Shown: positions 1-6,142 of the stretch, piece after piece
Layout of the letters: each line of letters starts with the position of its first letter
Position numbering within the stretch: position 1 is the stretch's first letter
NCBI GenBank assembly: GCA_014382715.1
Contig: JACNJD010000222.1
Location: 1 to 33,770 of the forward strand
Direction: 5' to 3'
DNA length: 33,770 bases
From: Candidatus Desulfacyla euxinica
Lineage (GTDB): Bacteria; Desulfobacterota; DSM-4660; Desulfatiglandales; Desulfatiglandaceae
The notes under the pieces: generated by a model
Told to the model about the DNA's origin: nothing
Seen by the model: only the letters and a program-made list of their open reading frames with translations
Databases searched by the model: none
Made by a program: the position numbers and the translations under genes

Positions 1-8
1 CACTGGTT

Positions 9-179
9 TCAACCACAAACGGTGCATTTGGTTCTATTCTTCGCAGGTGTCAATACTTTGGTGCGCTTTTTCTTTTTAGGAGCTGACTTATTCGATTCTT
101 GATCTTCATTTTTTATTGACTGAGGCTCATTTTCCTCTTTGGTATTTTTCTTATCTTTCGAGTTAGAATCATTTGGCAT
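9..179 (-). CDS. Small Lys-rich protein ending in a Cys pair (hypothetical)
   Basis: This is a 56-aa reading frame with a clear GAGGAG ribosome site about 9 nt before its ATG. The protein is very hydrophilic: residues 1-34 are rich in Asn, Lys, Glu, Ser and Asp. A basic stretch PKKKKRTK follows, and the protein ends KCTVCG-stop. The terminal Cys-x-x-Cys could be half of a zinc knuckle, so the gene may be truncated just before the window edge. I recognise no family. It lies in an AT-rich accessory region next to a broken restriction gene. The good ribosome site is the main reason to call it. Confidence 0.45.
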   Translation of the reverse strand: MPNDSNSKDKKNTKEENEPQSIKNEDQESNKSAPKKKKRTKVLTPAKNRTKCTVCG

Positions 180-358
180 AACAATTTCTCCTCAGCCACA
201 AGAACGTTTAGAATCGCTGACTTAGCAAATTGCCGCTTTAGTTCTAATGCCCATGAATTGTTGTAAACTATCCTTGACATGCTAAACCTTTTCAAATAAT
301 AATTCCAGGTAAATTTTCGCTTATTCAGCCATGCCAAACACCTATCTGTGAGGCCACC

Positions 359-613
359 ATGCCAGTACCCGCTAGAATTCTTGAGCTGACAGACAGATTC
401 GATTACAACCTCGATTCCTACAAAAGTGGGAAATACAACGAAACTCAGGTTCGCCTTGAATACATCAACCCTTTGATGGAAGAGCTGGTTGTTGATGGTA
501 TCACAGAATTTGACGACTCTGAATATTTGAACTACGTTGGAGATATTACCGGACAACCAATTGGATTAAAGTTCTGTTTCACTTGCACACAAAAGGAAAA
601 TGTTAAATTTTAG
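359..613 (+). pseudogene. N-terminal remnant of a type IIG (Eco57I-like) restriction-modification enzyme
   Basis: The first ~42 residues (ILELTDRFDYNLDSYKSGKY, then NETQVRLEYINPLMEEL) match the typical N-terminus of Eco57I/type IIG restriction-methyltransferases, where a short helix bundle precedes a GWD-containing nuclease segment. After PLMEEL the expected GWDVDN nuclease motif is missing. About 42 unrelated residues follow before a stop, so the roughly 1000-aa enzyme is destroyed. The matching C-terminal tail of the same family lies at 2536-2643 on the same strand, with an oppositely oriented zinc-ribbon gene between. The assignment is from recall of the family pattern. Function is certainly lost. 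The second half of this frame (from VVDGITEF) is unassigned and may come from another decayed gene. Confidence 0.6.
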
Positions 614-636
614 GTGAAAATTATCATCTTTGTTCA

Positions 637-2322
637 TTATATTTGTTTCAAAAATGTAGCCAGAAGTTTTTTGATATTTTCCTGTTTCCAGTAAGGTATG
701 CGTAGTAAGGGAATGTTATTCGATTTACAGTAATCATTCTTAATAGCGTCGGTCTTCTTGGTTATCGAAAATGATTTTTTCCCGAAGGATGGCACAAAAT
801 GTTGGATGCCATCAAACTCGACTAAACCTAATATTTTAGAATCTCTAAGAATTCCGAAATCAAATGGTAATGGAAAAATATTTTTGCATTCTGGAATTTT
901 GAACTCTCTTTCATAATCTATGTTCAAATCAATCAGAATTCTTTCGATGGCAGCTTCACCATGACTTTCTTGGCAACTTGGACATCCCTGGCCAATTAAA
1001 TGTTTGTAAGGGGTTTGTCTAAAGTTCCCATGTTTTGAACATATTATTGTGACCTTTGAATCTACGTTCTTGTATTTAACTTTTGAGTAATCATATTTTT
1101 CCCCATGTACGCCAATTGCCCTTTCAATAAAGTCTGCTGTATCAAGCTGAGCATTACCAACACATTTTGGGCAGCCTATCTTGCTATTTAGATGGCTATA
1201 TGGTGTTTGCTCGAATGAGCCATGCTTTGGGCATATGATGTTCACATTTGTATCAATGTTTTCATATTCTACCAAGGAGTAATCATATAGCTTTCCGTGT
1301 TTTTCCGTTGCTTTTTCAATAAATTCGTTTGTTGTAAGTTTAACATTCCCTGCACAAGCCCCACACCCATTCCCTATGATATGTGAAAAGGGTACTTGTG
1401 CAAACGGCCCATGAGTGGGACATATGATTATTACCTTTAATCTTGCAGTTTTGTATTTTACGACAGAATAGTCATATTTATCTCCATGTACTTTTTTAGA
1501 AGCATTTATAAACTCTTCTTTTGTCTTAACTGCATTAGGACTGCAAAAAGGACAATTAGAGGCACTATTTATATGTATTACCGGTTTTTGAAAAAATGAG
1601 CCATGCTTTGGGCATATTATCTCCACTTCATCAATGTTCCTTACATAATTTACCTTCGAATAATCGTATTTATTTCCGTGAATTCTAATAGCATCTCTTA
1701 TGAAATCTTCTGAGGTTTTCCTTTTTCTTTCAAGATCGCAAGTAGGACATCCTGCACCTTTAACATGATTAGCTGGCATCTGCCAAAATTGTCCATGTTC
1801 AGGACAGATGATTGCAACGTTTGTTGAGTTGTTCAAATACTGTACTTTCGAATAGTCATATTTACCCTTATGTATTGCTTCCGAGCGTCCAATAAAGCTG
1901 GCTTCCCGCGATTTCAATGTCTTCGCTGCAATTTCTTCTTTCTTGCATTCTGGACAACCTTGTCTACGATTAAGATGCTGATCTGGTGTTTTTGTGAAAA
2001 TTCCGTGTTTCCTACAAATTATAGAAACGTTCGTTCTCGCATTTACATAATCGACTTCTGTGTAATCATACTTGTCCCCATAGATTTGCATTGCTCGTTC
2101 GATGAACTGCTTTCTTGAAGGCTTTATTGAGCCACCACATTGAGGGCATCCTTTTGTTCGTAGATGATCATTTGGTCTTTGCCAGAAAACGCCATGAATT
2201 CCGCATCTTAATTGCACTTTTGTTAGTGTATTTATATAGTTAACACATGAATAATCGTATCTGTTTCCATGCAGTTTTCTTGCTCGTAGAATAAATTCTT
2301 CGGTTGTAAGTTTCTTGGTCAA
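637..2322 (-). CDS. Seven-repeat zinc-ribbon protein with C-terminal endonuclease-like domain
   Basis: This 561-aa protein is built from seven consecutive ~60-residue units. Each contains the pattern F-I-x-x-A, HGxKYDYS-x-V-x-Y, IIC-x-x-HG-x-F-x-Q-x-P-x-x-H and GCPxC. Each unit therefore carries one Cys plus a closing C-x-x-C and conserved His, as expected of a metal-binding ribbon. From about residue 454 a different domain begins (GEAAIERIL), with PFDFG, VEFDGIQHF and a late NNIPLLRIPYW strand. This is a PD-(D/E)xK/Vsr-like layout, with the candidate metal ligands Asp in PFDFG and Glu in VEF. Proteins with such repeats and a C-terminal nuclease are known from phages and mobile regions. The start is a TTG with weak ribosome-site support, but an in-frame stop lies only a few codons upstream. 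I infer a DNA-binding nuclease, possibly mobile. It lies between the two ends of a broken restriction gene. Confidence 0.75.
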   Translation of the reverse strand: MTKKLTTEEFILRARKLHGNRYDYSCVNYINTLTKVQLRCGIHGVFWQRPNDHLRTKGCPQCGGSIKPSRKQFIERAMQIYGDKYDYTEVDYVNARTNVSIICRKHGIFTKTPDQHLNRRQGCPECKKEEIAAKTLKSREASFIGRSEAIHKGKYDYSKVQYLNNSTNVAIICPEHGQFWQMPANHVKGAGCPTCDLERKRKTSEDFIRDAIRIHGNKYDYSKVNYVRNIDEVEIICPKHGSFFQKPVIHINSASNCPFCSPNAVKTKEEFINASKKVHGDKYDYSVVKYKTARLKVIIICPTHGPFAQVPFSHIIGNGCGACAGNVKLTTNEFIEKATEKHGKLYDYSLVEYENIDTNVNIICPKHGSFEQTPYSHLNSKIGCPKCVGNAQLDTADFIERAIGVHGEKYDYSKVKYKNVDSKVTIICSKHGNFRQTPYKHLIGQGCPSCQESHGEAAIERILIDLNIDYEREFKIPECKNIFPLPFDFGILRDSKILGLVEFDGIQHFVPSFGKKSFSITKKTDAIKNDYCKSNNIPLLRIPYWKQENIKKLLATFLKQI

Positions 2323-2535
2323 TTCTCGTGACCACCCATTTATTTAAAAATATTTAAAAGCTCTTCAGAATACCAGTGTCTCTGTTTCCGCTAAAGACAA
2401 AACATAACACTCCCATGAAATAGGGCCTATAGCCACTTTATAGTATTGTTGATCGAATGGAAGACAGTAATATCCTGTCAGAAATCGAGAATTTCAGCAA
2501 GCCAAAATTCCGTGAGCATGAATTCCTGGCAAATG

Positions 2536-2643
2536 TGTCAACGACAAATCCACACCACCGACCGCCAGATAGACAAACTGGTCTATAAACTGTACGACCT
2601 CACGGATGAAGAAATCCAGATCGTGGAGGTGGCCAGCGGCTAG
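2536..2643 (+). pseudogene. C-terminal remnant of a type IIG restriction-modification enzyme
   Basis: The 36 codons before the TAG read CQRQIHTTDRQIDKLVYKLY followed by DLTDEEIQIVE. This is the hallmark C-terminus of Eco57I-type/type IIG enzymes, which usually end in LQRQIDATDRQID, LVYELYGLT and EEIxIVEG. Upstream the frame holds no recognisable specificity domain, so only the tail is left. It pairs with the N-terminal remnant at 359-613. Its stop codon overlaps the end of the convergent HTH gene. A second frame just before it (from 2457, starting MEDSNILSEIENF) looks weakly coding and may be another relic. Confidence 0.65.
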
Positions 2644-3167
2644 GCGGTCAGATCAAGGCCTTTTTTCTTGTAAATCTTTACCTTCGAACCGGCAATCCAC
2701 TTATTAACCTCTCCACCACGATATCTGACGGCGTTACCCAATTTAAAATAAGGAGGCCCTTTACCTTGAGAACGCCAGTTGGCAAGCGTCTTAGTTGATA
2801 TTCCGTATTCCCTTTCTAGGTCTTGTGGAATCAATAATCGATTTTCCAGTAACTCCTTTGCTGCTTCGCTGTACTTGTCTGGTTTGGTATCCGTTTTCGC
2901 CTCGGTATGAGGTTTTGCCCCCTTGCTCAATTCAGGCTCGTTTTCTGGTTCAGGCTGAGTTTCTGATTCAGGTTTCGATTCCTCGTCGGGTTTAGGGTCA
3001 GGATTTTGGGTTTCGAACCATTCTTCAATTTCTTGGGAGTGGTAAAGTATTCTGCCTTTCCATTTTATGCAATCGGGACCAATCAGATTTGCTCTCCAGT
3101 TTGCAAGTGTCTTTGTTTGGACGTCATATTCATTCTCAACATCTTCGGGCGTATAGAACATTTCCAT
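2640..3167 (-). CDS. Tandem helix-turn-helix (excisionase/MerR-like) DNA-binding protein
   Basis: This is a 175-aa protein with two copies of a small winged HTH of the excisionase/HTH_17 type. Residues ~4-50 contain YTPEDVENEYDVQTKTLANWR and a YHSQEIEEWFE end. Residues ~111-160 contain IPQDLEREYGISTKTLANWR, then GPPYFKLGNAVRYRGGEVNKWI. The shared TKTLANWR recognition helix shows that one arose by duplication of the other. Between them is a ~50-residue linker rich in Pro, Glu and Lys, likely disordered. The ATG is preceded by AGGAGG at good spacing. Single-domain relatives are phage or plasmid excisionases and accessory regulators, so this one may regulate or help excise the surrounding accessory segment. 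No integrase is present in the window. Confidence 0.75.
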   Translation of the reverse strand: MEMFYTPEDVENEYDVQTKTLANWRANLIGPDCIKWKGRILYHSQEIEEWFETQNPDPKPDEESKPESETQPEPENEPELSKGAKPHTEAKTDTKPDKYSEAAKELLENRLLIPQDLEREYGISTKTLANWRSQGKGPPYFKLGNAVRYRGGEVNKWIAGSKVKIYKKKGLDLTA

Positions 3168-3484
3168 AATCCATTCCTCCTTTAGAATTAATTTAAGGAT
3201 GGATAGTAGGCTATGGAGATGGGTGGCGGAACGGAATTTCTAAATGGCTGTTTAGAAATTTCTACTCTGTGGCGCAGAAAAAGGTCGGATAGCTGAAGAT
3301 CGTGGGATGGATGCGGGAACACTTATTTGTGAGAGATGAGCTGAAAAACAGCGTTTACTTGCCCTGCCGTTCCCGCATTTCCTATCTTTTCGAAACGGCA
3401 AAACACCCCGTATGCCTGCATATTCCCTGAGTTTTCGTAAACAAAAATCATTTAGAAAAAAATTAGAAAAAACGCTCCAAAACG
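3168..3484. other. Intergenic region with two inverted repeats
   Basis: No credible gene was seen. An inverted repeat AATTTCTAAA / TTTAGAAATT with a 6-nt loop lies at 3235-3260, upstream of the divergent HTH gene. A second, wider inverted repeat (ATGCGGGAAC at 3311-3320 and GTTCCCGCAT at 3369-3378) encloses a small GCTG/CAGC hairpin. Either could be an operator or part of a structured RNA. No promoter is convincing. Confidence 0.4.
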
Positions 3485-3517
3485 AAAAAAAGGACTTGCC
3501 ATATTGGCTAAGTCCTT
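3485..3517 (-). terminator. Intrinsic terminator downstream of the tRNA pair
   Basis: Read on the minus strand, AAGGACTT and AAGTCCTT form a stem that continues with GCC/GGC after a one-base bulge around a 5-nt loop. A run of T residues follows. It sits 9 nt after the tRNA-Glu CCA end, so it should end the tRNA transcript. Confidence 0.8.
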
Positions 3518-3525
3518 GATTTTCT

Positions 3526-3601
3526 TGGTAGTCCCAACGGGGATCGAACCCGTGTCTCCGGCGTGAGAGGCCGATATCCTAGACCGCTAGACGATGGGAC
3601 C
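3526..3601 (-). tRNA. tRNA-Glu (anticodon CTC)
   Basis: On the minus strand the gene runs from GGTCCCA to TGGGACT-A-CCA. The 7-bp acceptor stem closes (first pair G-T), the T-arm is GGGTTCGATCCCC, and the anticodon loop reads CTCTCAC with anticodon CTC. The 76-nt length includes an encoded CCA. The layout matches bacterial tRNA-Glu. It follows the tRNA-Gln by 2 nt and is the last gene before the terminator. The 3' end borders the AT-rich accessory block, a typical site for island integration. Confidence 0.95.
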
Positions 3602-3603
3602 GT

Positions 3604-3677
3604 TGGCTGGGGGACGAGGATTCGAACCTCGGTCAATGGGACCAGAACCCACCGTATTGCCCCTATACGATCCCCCA
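3604..3677 (-). tRNA. tRNA-Gln (anticodon CTG)
   Basis: On the minus strand it runs from TGGGGGA to TCCCCCA-G-CCA, 74 nt with encoded CCA. The T-arm is GAGGTTCGAATCCTC and the anticodon loop TTCTGGT gives anticodon CTG. The sequence closely resembles enterobacterial tRNA-Gln in acceptor and T arms. It is co-transcribed with the tRNA-Glu 2 nt downstream. Confidence 0.95.
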
Positions 3678-3688
3678 GGAACCCTTTA

Positions 3689-3716
3689 ATTTTGCGTATT
3701 CTTGCTGAAAAGTCAA
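3689..3716 (-). promoter_or_regulatory. Sigma-70-type promoter for the tRNA-Gln/Glu pair
   Basis: On the minus strand, TTGACT (3711-3716) and CAAAAT (3689-3694) are separated by 16 nt. The predicted start falls a few bases before the tRNA-Gln 5' end. It lies just past the end of oppF, so the tRNAs could also be read from the transporter operon. Confidence 0.5.
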
Positions 3717-3738
3717 GGGAAAATTTTGAGACCCCGAA

Positions 3739-4737
3739 TTACCTTCCCCCCACCTTCCAGCATCTTACTAAATGATCCTCGCTAACACGCGCGAAACCTA
3801 TCTCCTCTTCTCTGCACCGTTCTTCAACCTGCGGGCACCTTCCCTGGAACTTGCACCCTGGCGGCGGGTCTAAGGGGCTTGGGACATCCCCGCTCAAGGA
3901 TTTAAGCTCCAATCTCTTGTCCGGCTCAGCCACGGGCACTGCTGAAAGAAGGGCTAAGGTGTAGGGGTGAAGAGGAGTCTCAAAAAGTTCTTCGGTATTT
4001 GCATATTCCATAATATGACCTAAATACATTACTGCGACCTTATCACTCAGATAACCGACCACATTTAGATCATGAGAGATAAAGAGATAGCTGAGTCCGA
4101 GTCGGTCCTGCAGGTCCTTAAGGAGGTTTATGATCTGTGCCTGGATTGATACGTCCAAAGCCGAAACAGGCTCATCACAAATGATCAGGGATGGCGACAC
4201 ACTCAATGCCCGCGCCACACCTACCCGCTGTCGCTGACCCCCGCTGAATTCATGGGGATAGCGGTCGGAACTGATGGCTGAAATCCCCACCATTTCAAGG
4301 AGTTCGTCCCTGCGATCCCTCCGCTCCCGTTTTGACAGGTCCATGCCTCTTAAACCTTCTTCTATGGTTTGGCCTACAGTCATCCTCGGATTAAGAGATC
4401 CGAAAGGATCCTGAAAAACAATCTGCATCTCTTTTCGCAGATGTTTCATCTTCTTGTGAGAGAGATTAACGATGTCATTACCCTTATAGATAAGTTTGCC
4501 TTCATCGGGCTCAATCAGCCTGAGGATAACTTTGGCTACAGTGGATTTGCCACACCCGCTTTCTCCCACAAGAGCTAAGGTTTTTCCCGGTTCTATGTCA
4601 AGGTCAATCCCATCAACTGCCTTGATCCAGCCGGCAGTCCTCTGGAAGAACCCCCTGCGCACAGGAAAGTACTTCTTCAATCCCTCAACACGCAGGGTGA
4701 TATTCTGATTCGTGATTGGTAATTTGTGATTCGTCAT
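3739..4737 (-). CDS. oppF: Oligopeptide/dipeptide ABC transporter ATP-binding protein (OppF/DppF)
   Basis: This 332-aa cytoplasmic ATPase powers peptide import together with OppD. Visible motifs are Walker A GESGCGKST, Q-loop VFQDP, signature FSGGQRQRV, Walker B LIICDEPVSALD and switch His in FISHDLNV. The C-terminal oligopeptide extension with PPGCKFQGRCP and two later Cys is typical of the Opp/Dpp pair. It is the last gene of oppA-B-C-D-F. The N-terminus (MTNHKLPITNQ) is translated from a 7-bp repeat array and there is no strong ribosome site. The conserved protein begins near LRVEGLKKYFPV, so the first ~15 residues may be accidental. The substrate could be peptides, nickel or another solute; the genes alone do not decide this. 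Confidence 0.93.
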   Translation of the reverse strand: MTNHKLPITNQNITLRVEGLKKYFPVRRGFFQRTAGWIKAVDGIDLDIEPGKTLALVGESGCGKSTVAKVILRLIEPDEGKLIYKGNDIVNLSHKKMKHLRKEMQIVFQDPFGSLNPRMTVGQTIEEGLRGMDLSKRERRDRRDELLEMVGISAISSDRYPHEFSGGQRQRVGVARALSVSPSLIICDEPVSALDVSIQAQIINLLKDLQDRLGLSYLFISHDLNVVGYLSDKVAVMYLGHIMEYANTEELFETPLHPYTLALLSAVPVAEPDKRLELKSLSGDVPSPLDPPPGCKFQGRCPQVEERCREEEIGFARVSEDHLVRCWKVGGR

Positions 4738-4741
4738 TTCA
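4707..4741. repeat. Degenerate heptamer repeat array overlapping the oppF start
   Basis: Five consecutive 7-mers (gattcgt, gattggt, aatttgt, gattcgt, catttca) lie in register. The oppF start codon and first codons fall inside the array. Confidence 0.75.
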
Positions 4742-4784
4742 AATACGACCTACCGTTCCGTTTTCAAAGGAATCTTTGTTTTTT

Positions 4785-4840
4785 CATTCGACGTTCGATG
4801 TCGGAGTCTTCGCTTACCTGGATGTTCGATGTTGGACGTT
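4785..4840. repeat. Degenerate heptamer repeat array (oppD-oppF gap)
   Basis: Eight 7-bp units in register, such as cattcga, cgttcga, tgtcgga, ggatgtt, cgatgtt and ggacgtt. The 270-bp oppD-oppF gap holds no other feature except the array at 4981. Confidence 0.65.
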
Positions 4841-4980
4841 CATCTTTTTCCACTACTGGCTTTACGGGCATTCTAAACAATTTTTTGTGCTTTTTGAATA
4901 AAACTCAATTGATAACTGTCTAACTTTTTTATCATTCCCACTCTCCCTCTGGTCAGAGCGGAATTTTCGTTTCGCTCCAA

Positions 4981-5015
4981 CAATCATCCATCGACAATCA
5001 ACAATAATCAATCCT
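4981..5015. repeat. Degenerate heptamer repeat array overlapping the oppD stop
   Basis: Units caatcat, ccatcga, caatcaa, caataat and caatcct lie in register. The oppD stop codon (5008-5010) is inside the array. Confidence 0.75.
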
Positions 5016-5991
5016 TCAGGACCGGACAACGGCTAAGATGCCCGTCCCCATGCTTACACATCTCAGGAAACCTGGTCTTGCAGGTTTCAATGGCAAAAGA
5101 GCACCGGGGATGAAAGGGGCAGCCGGGCGGTTTAAAAGCGGGGTTGGGCACTGCACCGGGAATGCTGTGAAGCCTCCTGCCACGCCTGGACCGTCCCGGC
5201 AGGGCAGCCAACAACCCTTTTGTATAGGGGTGACGAGGGTTCTGAAAAATCTGGTAAGCATCTCCCATTTCTACAATTACCCCTGCATACATGACATTTA
5301 CACGGTCGGCAATATTGGCCACTACGCCCAGATCGTGGGTGATATAGAGGACCGACATGGATGCTTTTTGCTGAATCGACTTTATCAGATTCAGGATCTG
5401 GGCCTGAACTGTCACATCAAGGGCTGTAGTCGGCTCATCAGCAATAATCAGGTCGGGGTTACAGGCTAAGGCCATGGCAATCATTACCCTCTGACGTTGC
5501 CCCCCGCTCAACTGGTGAGGGTAGTCTTTCAAACGTTGTTCAGGCGATGGAATCCCAACATCTCTTAAGAGCTGCACACACCTCTTGCGTAACTCCTCAG
5601 GCTCGACCTGTTCGTGGATTGTTATGCCCTCCCCGATCTGATCGCCAATGGTAAAAACAGGGTTCAATGATGTCAGCGGTTCCTGGAAAACCATGGCAAT
5701 ATGGTTTCCTCGGATCTTCTGCATATCAGTCTCGTCCAGATCTAAGAGATCAACACCATTGAAAAGCACTCTGCCGCCCATAATCTCACCGGGCGGACTT
5801 GGAATAAGACGGAGGATAGTCAGGGCTGAAACCGTCTTTCCACAGCCGGATTCTCCTACGAGACAGACCGTCTCTCCTGGCCGTATATCAAAGCTCACCC
5901 CGTCCACGGCACGGGCTACCTGATCCTTTGCCCGGAAATAGACCTTCAGGTCTTGAACAGAAAGTAAGTTTTTGCTATCGGTCATATCCAA
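5008..5991 (-). CDS. oppD: Oligopeptide/dipeptide ABC transporter ATP-binding protein (OppD/DppD)
   Basis: This 327-aa ATPase is the partner of OppF. It shows Walker A GESGCGKT, Q-loop VFQEPLTSLNP, signature LSGGQRQRV, Walker B LIIADEPTTALD and the switch His in YITHDLGVV. The C-terminal region carries the Opp/Dpp cysteine pattern (GCPFHPRCSFAIETC, then a further Cys and RCPV), which in relatives can hold an iron-sulfur cluster. The ATG-initiated frame matches family length. The gene is fourth in the transporter operon and is separated from oppC by ~150 bp of repeats. Confidence 0.94.
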   Translation of the reverse strand: MDMTDSKNLLSVQDLKVYFRAKDQVARAVDGVSFDIRPGETVCLVGESGCGKTVSALTILRLIPSPPGEIMGGRVLFNGVDLLDLDETDMQKIRGNHIAMVFQEPLTSLNPVFTIGDQIGEGITIHEQVEPEELRKRCVQLLRDVGIPSPEQRLKDYPHQLSGGQRQRVMIAMALACNPDLIIADEPTTALDVTVQAQILNLIKSIQQKASMSVLYITHDLGVVANIADRVNVMYAGVIVEMGDAYQIFQNPRHPYTKGLLAALPGRSRRGRRLHSIPGAVPNPAFKPPGCPFHPRCSFAIETCKTRFPEMCKHGDGHLSRCPVLKD

Positions 5992-6009
5992 ACTTATTCC
6001 TCAACTTTT

Positions 6010-6065
6010 GGTACTGGGCACTGGTCGGGTTGAGGGTTGCATGTTTCGAGTTGCGGGTTACAGGA
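6010..6065. repeat. Degenerate heptamer repeat array (oppC-oppD gap)
   Basis: Eight units in register, including ggtactg, ggcactg, gtcgggt, tgagggt, ttcgagt and tgcgggt. Confidence 0.65.
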
Positions 6066-6076
6066 TCGGACTTCAG

Positions 6077-6138
6077 TCACTTTAGTCACTTTAGTTCATT
6101 TTAGGCACTTTAGCTCACTTTAGCTCACTTTAGGCACT
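6077..6138. repeat. 9-10-bp tandem repeat (tcactttag-type)
   Basis: Six copies of a (c/g)tcactttag-like unit with period 9 then 10 lie directly beside the heptamer array, just after the oppC stop. The period differs from the heptamer family, so it is listed separately. Confidence 0.8.
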
Positions 6139-6142
6139 TCCC

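Noticed and set aside
113..556. 147-aa minus-strand open frame
   Set aside because: It overlaps both the small Lys-rich gene and the restriction remnant, has no ribosome site, and no recognisable family.
2457..2588. 43-aa frame starting MEDSNILSEIENF just before the restriction tail
   Set aside because: Looks weakly coding, but it is in another frame from the tail and has no family or ribosome site, so it is only mentioned as a possible relic.
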